Shown one piece after another: positions 25,419 to 33,289 of a stretch of DNA of 64,000 bases. The DNA is from Actinopolymorpha singaporensis. Its GTDB lineage: Bacteria; Actinomycetota; Actinomycetes; Propionibacteriales; Actinopolymorphaceae. Made by a program: the position numbers and the translations under genes. The number at the start of each line of letters is the position of its first letter. Position 1 is the stretch's first letter. Location of the stretch: positions 744,001 to 808,000 of the forward strand of contig NZ_LT629732.1 in the NCBI RefSeq assembly GCF_900104745.1. The letters are read 5' to 3'. The notes beneath the pieces are model-generated. The model did not search any database and was not told the origin of the DNA. It worked only from the letters and a program-made list of their open reading frames with translations.

Positions 25419-26708
25419 TCAGCCGAACAGCCGGTCGAGCTCTGCCTGGGTGGTCTTCTCCGCCTTCTTCGCCTCCGCGGCGGGGTCGGCGCCCTTCTTG
25501 ATGATGTTGGTCAGCATGTCGCCGAACGCCGAGCCCATCTTCGGTGTCCAGGCGGGGTTGTCGGTGAAGCCGTTGTCGGCGGCGAGCTTCACCGCCTCCG
25601 CGGCCGGGCCCGTCTGCAGCTTCTTCGCCTTCGCCGCAAGGCTCTTTCGCGGCGGGATGTGGAAGCCGTAGCTCAGGCACCAGTCCTCCTGGAAGTCCGT
25701 CTTGTCGATCCACAGCCAGCGGACGAACTTCTTGGCGGCCTCGACGTTCTTGCTCTTGGCCGAGACGAACTGCGTCCAGCCGCCGGAGTAGACCGCGTCC
25801 TTGCCCTGCGCGTCCAGCTTCGGAAACGCCATCACGCCCACGTCGTCGCCGAACTTCTTCATGATCGCGGGCATCGCCCACAGGCCGATCCACTGCATGG
25901 CCGCGAGCTCGTTGATGAACGCGCCCGGGTCGGTCCACTCGGTGGGCGCGCCGAGCAATGTGGACTTGCTCGCGTACAGCTCGTGCAGTTTGGAGTACGC
26001 CTTGAGGGCACGCTCGCCGGTGAAGTTCGGCTTGTGGTCCTCGGTGAGGTAGCTGCCGCCTGAGGAGTACAACGCGGGGCCGCCCATGGCCAGGCCGCCG
26101 TCGTTTCCGGCGTACAGGCCCTTCATGTTCTTGTTGGTGAGGGCCTTCGCTGCGGTGATGAGCTCGTCGATCGTCGTCGGCGGCTTGAGTCCGGCCTTGT
26201 CCAGCAGGCTCTTGCGGTAGTAGATGAGCTGCGGGTCGTCGATCATCCGGATGCCGTAGAGCTTGCCGTCGACGGTGTTGGTGGTGATGTCGTTGGCGTT
26301 GAAGTCGTCCTTGACGTCGCTGATGATGTCGTCGAGGGGCACGACCTGCTTGCTCTGCACCATGGCGATGTTGAGCTGGCTCTCGAAGACGTCCGGGCCC
26401 TTGTCCGACAGCAGGCCCGAAGCCAGCTTCGACGCATAGTCACCGGGTGTCCACTGCACGTTGACAGCGGCCTTGTCGTACGCCTTGGCGTACTTCAGGG
26501 CGGCTTCCTTCGTGCCGGCCTCGCCGTACTGGTGGTACCACTGTGACAACACGGTGTTGCTCCCACCGCCGCCGCCACCGCCCCCACTCGCCGGGCGCCC
26601 GGTGTTGCCGCCGCAGGCCGCGGCGAACGCGCCGAGGGCTGCCAGCACACCTGTGCGGCGCAGGAAGGTACGTCGGCTCCAAGCGCCGGCCGGCTGTGTC
26701 GGGGTCAT
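25419..26708 (-). CDS. Sugar ABC transporter substrate-binding lipoprotein
   Basis: Extracellular family 1 solute-binding protein of 429 residues. The signal sequence has a twin-arginine pair (SRRTFLRR, R12-R13) and a lipobox ending FAAAC (C32), so export through Tat followed by lipidation is likely. The mature part has the family signature GGAWTQFVSAKSKN-type segment (GGWTQFVSAKSKNVEAAKKF) and KAYSKLHELYASK. I start at ATG 26708, preceded by GGAGGTG, rather than an in-frame codon 30 nt upstream. Head of the importer operon. Ligand unknown; no glycosidase or LacI regulator is adjacent. Confidence 0.93.
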   Translation of the reverse strand: MTPTQPAGAWSRRTFLRRTGVLAALGAFAAACGGNTGRPASGGGGGGGGSNTVLSQWYHQYGEAGTKEAALKYAKAYDKAAVNVQWTPGDYASKLASGLLSDKGPDVFESQLNIAMVQSKQVVPLDDIISDVKDDFNANDITTNTVDGKLYGIRMIDDPQLIYYRKSLLDKAGLKPPTTIDELITAAKALTNKNMKGLYAGNDGGLAMGGPALYSSGGSYLTEDHKPNFTGERALKAYSKLHELYASKSTLLGAPTEWTDPGAFINELAAMQWIGLWAMPAIMKKFGDDVGVMAFPKLDAQGKDAVYSGGWTQFVSAKSKNVEAAKKFVRWLWIDKTDFQEDWCLSYGFHIPPRKSLAAKAKKLQTGPAAEAVKLAADNGFTDNPAWTPKMGSAFGDMLTNIIKKGADPAAEAKKAEKTTQAELDRLFG

Positions 26709-27198
26709 GCGAACACACCTCCGATGAAGAAACGCCAACTGGAGCGGTCACAGTCGACGGCACACGTGCGGACTCCCGGTCACGACGACCGACACGGGGC
26801 GAGGACACCAACGAAGACGACAGGACCGGGCGACATTAGTGATCTCCCACGTTGGAAAACAGTCGCAGTTGGCGGGAATGGCGTCAAGAGTCAAATCGTT
26901 CGCGCACCGTTTCGTTGCCCGCAATGCGGCCGAAACGAGACGAACCCGCGCCGGGACGGCCCAGATCGCGGAGGCGGGCGATCTGGACCCTCCGAGCACG
27001 GGCTCGACGAGGGGGTCGTTCGGTGGTTCGGGTTGCGGCGGTGCGCGGGAACTTCCGGTGGTGCCATGCTGCCGGGTGCTGCGCTGCTGCGAACTACTGC
27101 GAACTGCTGCGAACTTCGTCGTCGGGCGGCTTCGCGGGCGGCGCCCCACGGCGCTCGCCGCGCCTTCGGCGCACCAGCCGATGATCGTATCTGCGTGG
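26709..27198. other. Intergenic region without a recognisable gene
   Basis: No frame here has protein-like composition. The stretch next to the importer gene presumably holds its promoter, but I see no convincing operator. Inside are a threefold 10-bp repeat of CTGCGAACT(A/G/T) (27087-27116) and a short GCGCC-TTC-GGCGC hairpin (27160-27172) that lies 27 nt downstream of the small gene at 27199. Confidence 0.6.
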
Positions 27199-27414
27199 CT
27201 ACGGCTTCACCTCGTCCGGGCCGTACTCCCGCCCGGGCTTGTCCATCCGGTCGTCGAGCCAGTAGGCCCCGCCGAAACCACCGGTCCCACCACTCACGCA
27301 GAAGACCAGCGGATCGCGGACCTGGTCCCGCCCGACGTCCGGGTCCGGCGCGGTGCGCGAGGGCCCGGGAGACCCCTGCGCCGCGGCGAACTCGAACCCG
27401 TGTGGTTCCGGCAT
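27199..27414 (-). CDS. Possible small protein (hypothetical)
   Basis: A 71-residue frame I do not recognise. Support for it being a gene: GGAAGG lies 8 nt before the ATG, most third positions are G or C (unlike the sequence around it), composition is balanced (Asp, Glu, Tyr, Trp, Lys present), and a UUCG-capped hairpin follows the stop. The C-terminal half (LVFCVSGGTGGFGGAYWLDD) is Gly/aromatic-rich; no signal peptide or membrane segment is evident. It lies 128 bp downstream of the CDF gene on the same strand. It may instead be the end of a decayed gene. Confidence 0.42.
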   Translation of the reverse strand: MPEPHGFEFAAAQGSPGPSRTAPDPDVGRDQVRDPLVFCVSGGTGGFGGAYWLDDRMDKPGREYGPDEVKP

Positions 27415-27542
27415 TGGCGCCGCCTTCCGATCTCGTGCTGTACCCCATGGTCACCTGCTCCAATGCCGGTCAGCACGGGTTTCCGCAAATTTGCCACCCA
27501 ACCTGACGAGGGATCCCTCATGAACGAGACGGCATGCGGGCG

Positions 27543-28484
27543 TTAGTCGTGCACCGGGCTCTCGTGCTCGCGGTGGGTGGCCGACTCGATCTGGAACGTC
27601 GAGTGCTCCACGTCGAAGTGCCCGGCCAGGCAGGTGCACAGCTCGTCCAGCACCCGCCCGGTGTGGCCGCCGGCCATCGTCGCCTCGTCCACGACCACGT
27701 GCGCGGACAGGACGGGCAGGCCGGAGGTGATCGTCCAGGCGTGCAGGTCGTGGACGTCGACCACGCCGGGCACGTGCGCGATGTGGTGGCGTACGGCCTC
27801 GATGTCCACACCCTTGGGCACGGCCTCCAGCAGTACCTCGATCGCCTCCCGCAACAGCCCCCACGCGCGGGGCAGGATCATCAGGGCGACCAGCCCGGAC
27901 GCCACCGCGTCCGCGCGCTGCCAGCCGGTGAGCGCGATGACGAGTGCCGCGACCACCACCGCGACCGACCCGAGCAGGTCGCCGAGGACCTCCAGGTAGG
28001 CGCCGCGGAGGTTGAGGGAGTCCGACTGCGCCCGGTGGAGCAGCAGCAGGGACGCGGTGTTGGCGGCCAGGCCGACGAGCGCGACCACCAGCATCAGGCC
28101 CGACCTGACCTCGGGCGGCTCGGACAGGCGATGCACCGCCTCGTACAGGATGTAGAGCGCGAGCCCGAAGAGGATCACCGCGTTGGCCGCGGCGGCCAGA
28201 ATCTCCGCGCGCTGCCAGCCGAACGTACGCCGTCTGGTCGGTGCGCGCTGGGCGAGCGTCACCGCCACCAGGGAGAGGACGATGCCGGCGGAATCGGCCG
28301 CCATGTGGCCGGCGTCGGCGAGCAGCGCCAGCGAGCCGGACGCGATCGCGCCGACGACCTGCACCACCAGTACGGACGCGGTGAACAGGAGGACGAGCAT
28401 CAGCCGGCGCCGGTGCCCGCCCGTTGCGGTTCCCCGCGCCGCCGCGTGACCGTGTCCATGTCCGTGACCGTGTCCGCTGGCCAT
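27543..28484 (-). CDS. Cation diffusion facilitator (CzcD/ZitB-like metal efflux)
   Basis: Proton-driven exporter of Zn(II) or related divalent metals; 313 residues. A His-rich start (alternating Gly-His) is followed by six membrane segments with the transport-site motifs HMAADSAGIVLS (TM2) and YLEVLGDLLGSVAV (TM5), then a cytosolic dimerisation domain with HDLHAWTI. The His plus Asp of TM2 and the Glu/Asp of TM5 that form the metal site are present. The ATG overlaps the stop of the ArsR gene by one base, so exporter and sensor form one autoregulated operon. Upstream sequence in the same frame is shadow of the regulator gene. Confidence 0.93.
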   Translation of the reverse strand: MASGHGHGHGHGHAAARGTATGGHRRRLMLVLLFTASVLVVQVVGAIASGSLALLADAGHMAADSAGIVLSLVAVTLAQRAPTRRRTFGWQRAEILAAAANAVILFGLALYILYEAVHRLSEPPEVRSGLMLVVALVGLAANTASLLLLHRAQSDSLNLRGAYLEVLGDLLGSVAVVVAALVIALTGWQRADAVASGLVALMILPRAWGLLREAIEVLLEAVPKGVDIEAVRHHIAHVPGVVDVHDLHAWTITSGLPVLSAHVVVDEATMAGGHTGRVLDELCTCLAGHFDVEHSTFQIESATHREHESPVHD

Positions 28485-29059
28485 CAGCCGGCTCCCTCCC
28501 CGTGCGGACGCCGGCGGTCCGGGCGAGGCGAGCGAGGTGGGCGGCGGTGCGCCCGAACCGGTCCGGACTCCTGGGTGCGCGGCGGCTCGTGTCCGCTGGC
28601 GGGAAGGCTTTCGTGCGGGCGGGCCGCGCGAGCGAACGCGGGCGCCTGCTCGTCGGCGTGGTCGCGTACGTCGAGGATCTCGCGGACGCCGGACTCGGCG
28701 CAGCCGGCCTGGCCGGCCCCCTCGTTGACGACGGCGAGGAACTCCACCAGGGCGTGCGCGAGGTGCGGACTGGCGAGGTCGTAGCGGACCTGCCGGCCCT
28801 CCGGCGTGGCCGACACCAGGCCGGAGCCGCGCAGGAAGGTCAGGTGGTTGGAGACGTTCGGCCTGGTCAGGTCGAGGGTGTCGGCGAGCTGGGCCGGGTA
28901 GGCGGGTCCGGCGACCATGGCGAGCAGGATCCGGCAGCGGGTGGGATCGGCGATCGCCCGGCCGAGCCGGGACATCGCCTCCACGTCCGCCGGCCCGGCA
29001 GCCGGGCGCGGGGCCTCGGAGGTACCCGGCGGGCGGGACTCGGGTGGCTGGGTGAACAC
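28484..29059 (-). CDS. ArsR/SmtB family metal-responsive repressor (CmtR-like)
   Basis: A 191-residue winged-helix repressor. The core (residues about 25-110) closely matches mycobacterial CmtR: LGRAIADPTRCRILLAMV, LADTLDLTRPNVSNHL and GRQVRYDLASPHLAHAL. In CmtR the Cd/Pb site uses two cysteines in the recognition-helix segment and one in the C-terminal tail. Here that segment reads HLTFLRGSGLV, so both helix cysteines are replaced (Phe and Ser), while a tail Cys in QAGCAES remains along with His/Glu residues. Its metal may therefore differ. A long basic, disordered C-terminus is added. The GTG start sits 6 nt after a -10 element (leaderless); a later Met at residue 29 is the alternative. Confidence 0.85.
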   Translation of the reverse strand: MFTQPPESRPPGTSEAPRPAAGPADVEAMSRLGRAIADPTRCRILLAMVAGPAYPAQLADTLDLTRPNVSNHLTFLRGSGLVSATPEGRQVRYDLASPHLAHALVEFLAVVNEGAGQAGCAESGVREILDVRDHADEQAPAFARAARPHESLPASGHEPPRTQESGPVRAHRRPPRSPRPDRRRPHGEGAG

Positions 29060-29093
29060 GGCCCCACGATACAGCGGACGCTGAATTAAGCAA
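29059..29093 (-). promoter_or_regulatory. Leaderless promoter of the ArsR-CDF operon
   Basis: Minus strand: TTGCTT (29093-29088), 16-nt spacer, TATCGT (29071-29066), then 6 nt to the GTG start at 29059. Confidence 0.6.
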
Positions 29094-29105
29094 GCGCTGT
29101 ATCGT
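29066..29105. promoter_or_regulatory. ArsR-type operator (perfect inverted repeat)
   Basis: ACGATACAGCG (29066-29076) and CGCTGTATCGT (29095-29105) are perfect 11-bp inverted arms separated by 18 nt. One arm contains the -10 hexamer of the operon and the spacer contains the -35, so bound repressor would block RNA polymerase directly. Confidence 0.75.
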
Positions 29106-29161
29106 CGCGTTCGGCCGGTCTCGGCCGGTACGTCCCCGGATCGGCCTCCGACCGGGGCCCG

Positions 29162-29956
29162 TCAGCGAGCGAGCCAGCCGCCGTCCACCGGCACGACCGC
29201 GCCCGACACGTAGTCCGAGGCGGCCGATGCCAGGAAGACGGCCGCACCGGCGAGGTCGTCGGGGCGTCCCCAGCGGCCTGCCGGGATCCGCTCCAGGATG
29301 GCGCGGCTGCGATCCGGGTCGTTGCGCAGCGCCTCGGTGTTGTCGGTGGCGAAGTAGCCGGGCGCGATCGCGTTGACGTTCACGCCGTACGGCGCCCACT
29401 CGTTGGCCAGCGCCCGGGTCAGCCCGGCCAGCCCGCTCTTGGCCGCGGTGTACGCGGCGACGTTGATCCCGCCCTGGAAGCTCAGCACCGAACCGGTGAA
29501 GATCACCTTCCCGGCACGGCGGCGCACCATGGGCCGGCCGAGTTCGCGGGTGAGGGCGAACTGCGCGGTCAGGTCGACCGCGAGCACCTCGTCCCAGTCG
29601 GCGTCGGCGTAGTCGACGGCGGGTGACCGGCGGATCGTTCCGGCGTTGTTGACCAGGATGTCCACCGGGCGTTCCCGTTCGGCGAGGCTCCGCCCGAACT
29701 CCGTGACCGCCGCCCGGTCGGCGAAGTCGACCCGGTGCCCCTCGAAGGAGCGGCCGAGCGAGGTCACCGCCTGCTCGACCTCGCTGCCACTGACCTGGAG
29801 CCGGGAGCTCACCCCGATCACGTCCGCACCGGCGGAGGCCAGCGCCCTGGCCATCGCCAGCCCGAGCCCGCGGTTGGCGCCGGTGACCAGCGCCAGTCGC
29901 CCGGTCAGGTCGAAGATGCCGCCCGCGCCGCCCGTACCGGCGACCGGGGCGGTCAC
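29162..29956 (-). CDS. Short-chain dehydrogenase, KduD-like
   Basis: NAD(P)-dependent oxidoreductase of 264 residues with TGANRGLG cofactor loop, NNAG, catalytic Ser in FTGS and YTAAK. The segment NNAGTIRRSPAVDY and GGINVAAYTAAKSGLAGLTRALANEWA resembles 2-deoxy-D-gluconate 3-dehydrogenase (KduD) of hexuronate catabolism. Its GTG start overlaps the stop of the upstream zinc dehydrogenase (GTGA), so the two should act on one sugar-acid or polyol pathway. The exact substrate is unproven. Confidence 0.87.
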   Translation of the reverse strand: MTAPVAGTGGAGGIFDLTGRLALVTGANRGLGLAMARALASAGADVIGVSSRLQVSGSEVEQAVTSLGRSFEGHRVDFADRAAVTEFGRSLAERERPVDILVNNAGTIRRSPAVDYADADWDEVLAVDLTAQFALTRELGRPMVRRRAGKVIFTGSVLSFQGGINVAAYTAAKSGLAGLTRALANEWAPYGVNVNAIAPGYFATDNTEALRNDPDRSRAILERIPAGRWGRPDDLAGAAVFLASAASDYVSGAVVPVDGGWLAR

Positions 29957-30978
29957 GAGGCGTCCTGGCAGTCGATCAGGACCTTCATCACGCCGCCGCC
30001 GGACTCCAGCGCGTCGAACGCCGCACTCGCGCCGGACAGCGGGACCACCCGCGAGATCAGCTCCTTCGCCGGCACCTGCCGGTCGGCGACCAGCCGTACG
30101 GCGTACTCGAAGTCGTCCCGGGTGTAGACGCGGGTGCCGAGGACGGAAAGCTCCCGCAGGAAGACCTGGTTGAGATCGACCAGGCGCGGCTCGGAGTGGA
30201 TGGCCACGACCACCATCGCGCCGCGTACGCCGAGCACGTCGGTGGCGGTCCGTACGCCGGCCGGCGCTCCGGACACCTCGAACGAGACGGGAACGCCCGC
30301 GCCCGAGGTCCAGTCCGCGACATACGCAGCGACGTCGGTGCGGCTCGGATCGACGACGGTGAGGCCGAGGCCCTCGGCCGTCGCCTGGCGGTGCGGGTCG
30401 AGTTCGAGGAGGACGACCTCGCTCCCCTGCGCCTGCGCCACCCGGGCGATGAGCACCCCGATCGGCCCGCCGCCCACGACGACCGCCTTCTCACCGGCGG
30501 CGAGGCCGGACCGGCGTACGTCGTGCACCGCGACCGCGGTCGGCTCCACCAGGGCGGCCACGTCCAGCGGGAGGTCGGCGGGCAGCCCGACCACGACGTC
30601 CTCCGGGACCGTCCAGCTCCCCTGCATGGCGCCCGGGATGTCGACACCGATGACCTTCAGCGTCTGGCACACGTGGGTGTGGCCGGCCCGGCACGCGGCG
30701 CAGATGCCGCACCAGCGCAGCGGCATCACTGTCACCGGGTCGCCGACCTGGCGGTTCGTGACCCCCTCTCCCACCGAGGCGATCCGGCCGGACGACTCGT
30801 GGCCGAGCACCGCCCTGGCCGGCACCCGGTGGTCCATCGCACCGTGCCGGATGTGCAGGTCGGTGCCGCAGATACCCGCGTACGCCACCTCGATCTCGAC
30901 CTCGCCCGGCCCGGGCGGTACCCGATCGCGGTCCTCGACGATCAGGGTCGGGTCACCGGTGTACACGGCCGCGCGCAT
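29953..30978 (-). CDS. Zinc-dependent medium-chain alcohol/polyol dehydrogenase
   Basis: A 341-residue MDR enzyme resembling threonine, butanediol and sorbitol dehydrogenases. Catalytic zinc ligands are C37 (GICGTDLH) and H60-E61 (GHES); structural zinc is held by C90, C93, C96 and C104. The NAD-binding GGGPIG lies near residue 170. I start at MRAAVYTG because GGAGGA sits 6 nt upstream; the frame is open further up but not coding-like. It is the first gene of the pair with the KduD-like dehydrogenase; together they may interconvert a sugar acid or polyol. It diverges from pirin. Confidence 0.9.
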   Translation of the reverse strand: MRAAVYTGDPTLIVEDRDRVPPGPGEVEIEVAYAGICGTDLHIRHGAMDHRVPARAVLGHESSGRIASVGEGVTNRQVGDPVTVMPLRWCGICAACRAGHTHVCQTLKVIGVDIPGAMQGSWTVPEDVVVGLPADLPLDVAALVEPTAVAVHDVRRSGLAAGEKAVVVGGGPIGVLIARVAQAQGSEVVLLELDPHRQATAEGLGLTVVDPSRTDVAAYVADWTSGAGVPVSFEVSGAPAGVRTATDVLGVRGAMVVVAIHSEPRLVDLNQVFLRELSVLGTRVYTRDDFEYAVRLVADRQVPAKELISRVVPLSGASAAFDALESGGGVMKVLIDCQDAS

Positions 30979-31202
30979 GCGATCTCCTCCGCTGTCTGGC
31001 TGGGTCTCGACACGGGGCTCCACGGGCACCCACGTTCGCGGTTGGAGTGCACCACATGCGCCCATTTCCGGCCAAGCCGGTGTCCGGCGCTGGTACGTCC
31101 GCGGACGGGGCTGGCGGGAATGTTGATGCTTCAACTATCGTTCCGTGTGGCAGGACCGGCCGCCAGCCGGGCGGCAGGCTCCCACCGACCCAAGGAGTGA
31201 CC

Positions 31203-32180
31203 ATGCCCGCGGTCAGCGTCGACAACATCCTCGTGCTGCCTCGCCTGCCCAAGGTCGACCAGGCCACCGCCACCGAACGCAAGGTCTCGTCGGTGACGAC
31301 CGCCCCGAGCGGTTTCGAGGGCGAGGGTTTCCCGGTCCGCCGGGCGTTCGCCGGTGTCGACCTGAGTCAGCTCGACCCGTTCATCCACATGGACCAGATG
31401 GGTGAGGTGGAGTACGCGCCGGGCGAACCCAAGGGAACGCCCTGGCACCCGCACCGCGGTTTCGAGACCGTGACGTACATGATCGACGGCACGCTCCGCC
31501 ACCAGGACTCCAACGGCGGCGGCGGCCTGATCAGCGACGGCGACACCCAGTGGATGACCGCCGGTGGCGGCCTGCTGCACATCGAGGCCCCGCCGGAGGA
31601 GGTCGTGATGAGCGGTGGCCTGTTCCACGGCTTCCAGCTGTGGGTCAACCTGCCGGGGCGGCTGAAGATGACCGCGCCGCGCTACCAGGACATCCACCGC
31701 GGCGACGTGGGCCTGGTCAGCTCCCACGACGGCGGCGCGCTGCTGCGCGTCATCGCCGGCGAGGTGGGCGGCCACAAGGGGCCCGGCATCACCCACACGC
31801 CGATCGCCCTGCTGCACGCGACCGTCTCCCCCGGCGCGCAGGTCCGGCTCCCGTGGCGGGCCGACTTCAACGCGCTGGTGTACGTCCTGAACGGCACCGG
31901 CACCGTCGGCGCCAACCGACGGCCGATCCGCAGCGGCCAGCTCGCGGTGTTCGGTCCCGGCGACGTGGTGACGCTGGACGCCGACCAGCACCAGGAGAGC
32001 CGCAGCCCGGCGCTGGACGTACTCGTCCTCGGCGGGCAGCCGATCCGGGAGCCGGTCGCGGCGTACGGCCCGTTCGTCATGAACACCCGTCAGGAGCTCG
32101 TGCAGGCGTTCGAGGACTTCCAGGCCGGCCGGCTGGGCACCATTCCCGCCCAGCCGCACCCGGGCCACGACGTGCTCTGA
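31203..32180 (+). CDS. Pirin family protein
   Basis: A 325-residue bicupin. The N-terminal cupin has the metal-binding motif HPHRGFETVTYMIDG (residues about 82-96) and a later His/Glu (LLHIEAPPE); the C-terminal cupin (about 180-290) lacks an obvious metal site. Bacterial pirins can show quercetin-dioxygenase-like activity or modulate other enzymes; the role here is unknown. Ribosome site AAGGAG precedes the ATG. It is flanked by the divergent MDR dehydrogenase and the convergent LysR gene. Confidence 0.9.
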   Translation: MPAVSVDNILVLPRLPKVDQATATERKVSSVTTAPSGFEGEGFPVRRAFAGVDLSQLDPFIHMDQMGEVEYAPGEPKGTPWHPHRGFETVTYMIDGTLRHQDSNGGGGLISDGDTQWMTAGGGLLHIEAPPEEVVMSGGLFHGFQLWVNLPGRLKMTAPRYQDIHRGDVGLVSSHDGGALLRVIAGEVGGHKGPGITHTPIALLHATVSPGAQVRLPWRADFNALVYVLNGTGTVGANRRPIRSGQLAVFGPGDVVTLDADQHQESRSPALDVLVLGGQPIREPVAAYGPFVMNTRQELVQAFEDFQAGRLGTIPAQPHPGHDVL

Positions 32181-32214
32181 GCCTGCTCTGAGCCTGCTCC
32201 GAGCCGCCTGTCCG

Positions 32215-33150
32215 TCACGCCCCTCGCCGGGTCGGCGCCCTCCGGGGCCGCCGGCCCGGCGATCTCGTCGCGGTGGCCAGGAGCCGCGCGGCCGGCCCGC
32301 TCGGGTCGCGGCCGGGCAACCACACCGCGCGGAACCGCCGCTCGAACCGCAGGTCGCGTACGGTCACCGCGACCAGGCGTCCGTCCGCGAGTTCCGCCCC
32401 CACAGCGAGCGCGCTGAGCACGCCCGGCCCCTCCCCGGCCATCACCGCCGCCTTGATCGCGGTGGTGGAGCCGAGCTCCAGACCGGCGTGAACGCGGTGC
32501 CCGGCCGCGGCGAGCCGGCGGACGAACACGTCCCGCGTACCCGACCCTTCCTCCCGCAGCACCAGCCGGGCCGCAGCCAGCTCGTCCGGGCGCACCCCGG
32601 CAGCACGCCGGGACCACCGATGACCAGGGGCCACCACGACCAGCAGTTCGTCCGCGCCGACCGTGCGTGACCGCAGGCCGGTCGGCACCGACGTTCCCTC
32701 GACGAACCCGAGGTCGGCGCGCCGGTCGCGAACCATGGCTGCGACCTGCTCGGAGTTGCCGACCCGCAGCGCGACGTCCAGGTCCGGCTCGGCGGCGTGC
32801 AGCCGGGCCAGCCAGCCGGGTACGAGGTACTCCGCGACGGTCATCGACGCGGCCAACCGCAGCTGACCGGCCTGCTCCGCCCGCAGGGCGGCCACACCGA
32901 GAGCGAGTTCGCGGGACGCCTCGAGGACCGGCCGGGCCCAGTCGACGACCGCCGCACCCGCCGGGGTGAGCGTCGAGCCGACCGTGGAGCGCTCCAGCAA
33001 CCGCAGTCCCAGCCGGCGTTCGAGTCCACGCAGACGCTGACTCACCGCGGGCTGGCTGATGCCGTGCAACCCGGCCGCCTGCCGCAGGCTGCCGGTCTCC
33101 GCCACCGTGACCAGCAGGTGCAGCGTCGCGACCTCGGGGAGTTCGAGCAC
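32215..33150 (-). CDS. LysR family transcriptional regulator
   Basis: A 311-residue LysR regulator: N-terminal winged helix (residues 5-63; GSLRQAAGLHGISQPAVSQRLRGLERRLG) and a two-lobed effector-binding domain of the CysB/YeiE type, ending in a basic Arg/Pro tail. GTG start at 33150. It diverges from a YeiH-type transporter gene, an arrangement in which the regulator commonly controls the transporter, and a T-N11-A palindrome lies between them. Confidence 0.9.
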   Translation of the reverse strand: MLELPEVATLHLLVTVAETGSLRQAAGLHGISQPAVSQRLRGLERRLGLRLLERSTVGSTLTPAGAAVVDWARPVLEASRELALGVAALRAEQAGQLRLAASMTVAEYLVPGWLARLHAAEPDLDVALRVGNSEQVAAMVRDRRADLGFVEGTSVPTGLRSRTVGADELLVVVAPGHRWSRRAAGVRPDELAAARLVLREEGSGTRDVFVRRLAAAGHRVHAGLELGSTTAIKAAVMAGEGPGVLSALAVGAELADGRLVAVTVRDLRFERRFRAVWLPGRDPSGPAARLLATATRSPGRRPRRAPTRRGA

Positions 33151-33181
33151 ACCGCGAGCATAGGCGGTCCGCCACCAGGCT

Positions 33182-33196
33182 ATAAGGCGGCCTTAT
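33182..33196. promoter_or_regulatory. LysR-type operator
   Basis: ATAAGGC-G-GCCTTAT is a perfect 7-bp inverted repeat with a 1-nt centre and contains the LysR consensus T-N11-A. It lies 31 bp upstream of the lysR start and 93 bp upstream of the yeiH-like start, so it can serve both autoregulation and activation. Confidence 0.7.
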
Positions 33197-33289
33197 CACC
33201 TGCCCGGCAAACGACGCCTACCGCCGAACGCGGGCAACCCGCATCGTGGATGGTGCGGCAGTACGCCGAAAGACCCCGAAAGGAGCAAG

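Noticed and set aside
26709-27545. Plus-strand genes in the importer/CDF gap
   Set aside because: Candidate frames lack ribosome sites, third-position bias and recognisable segments.
28485-29399. N-terminal extension of the CDF exporter frame
   Set aside because: The first 305 codons lie antisense-like over the ArsR gene region in another frame; the family starts at the His-rich segment at 28484.
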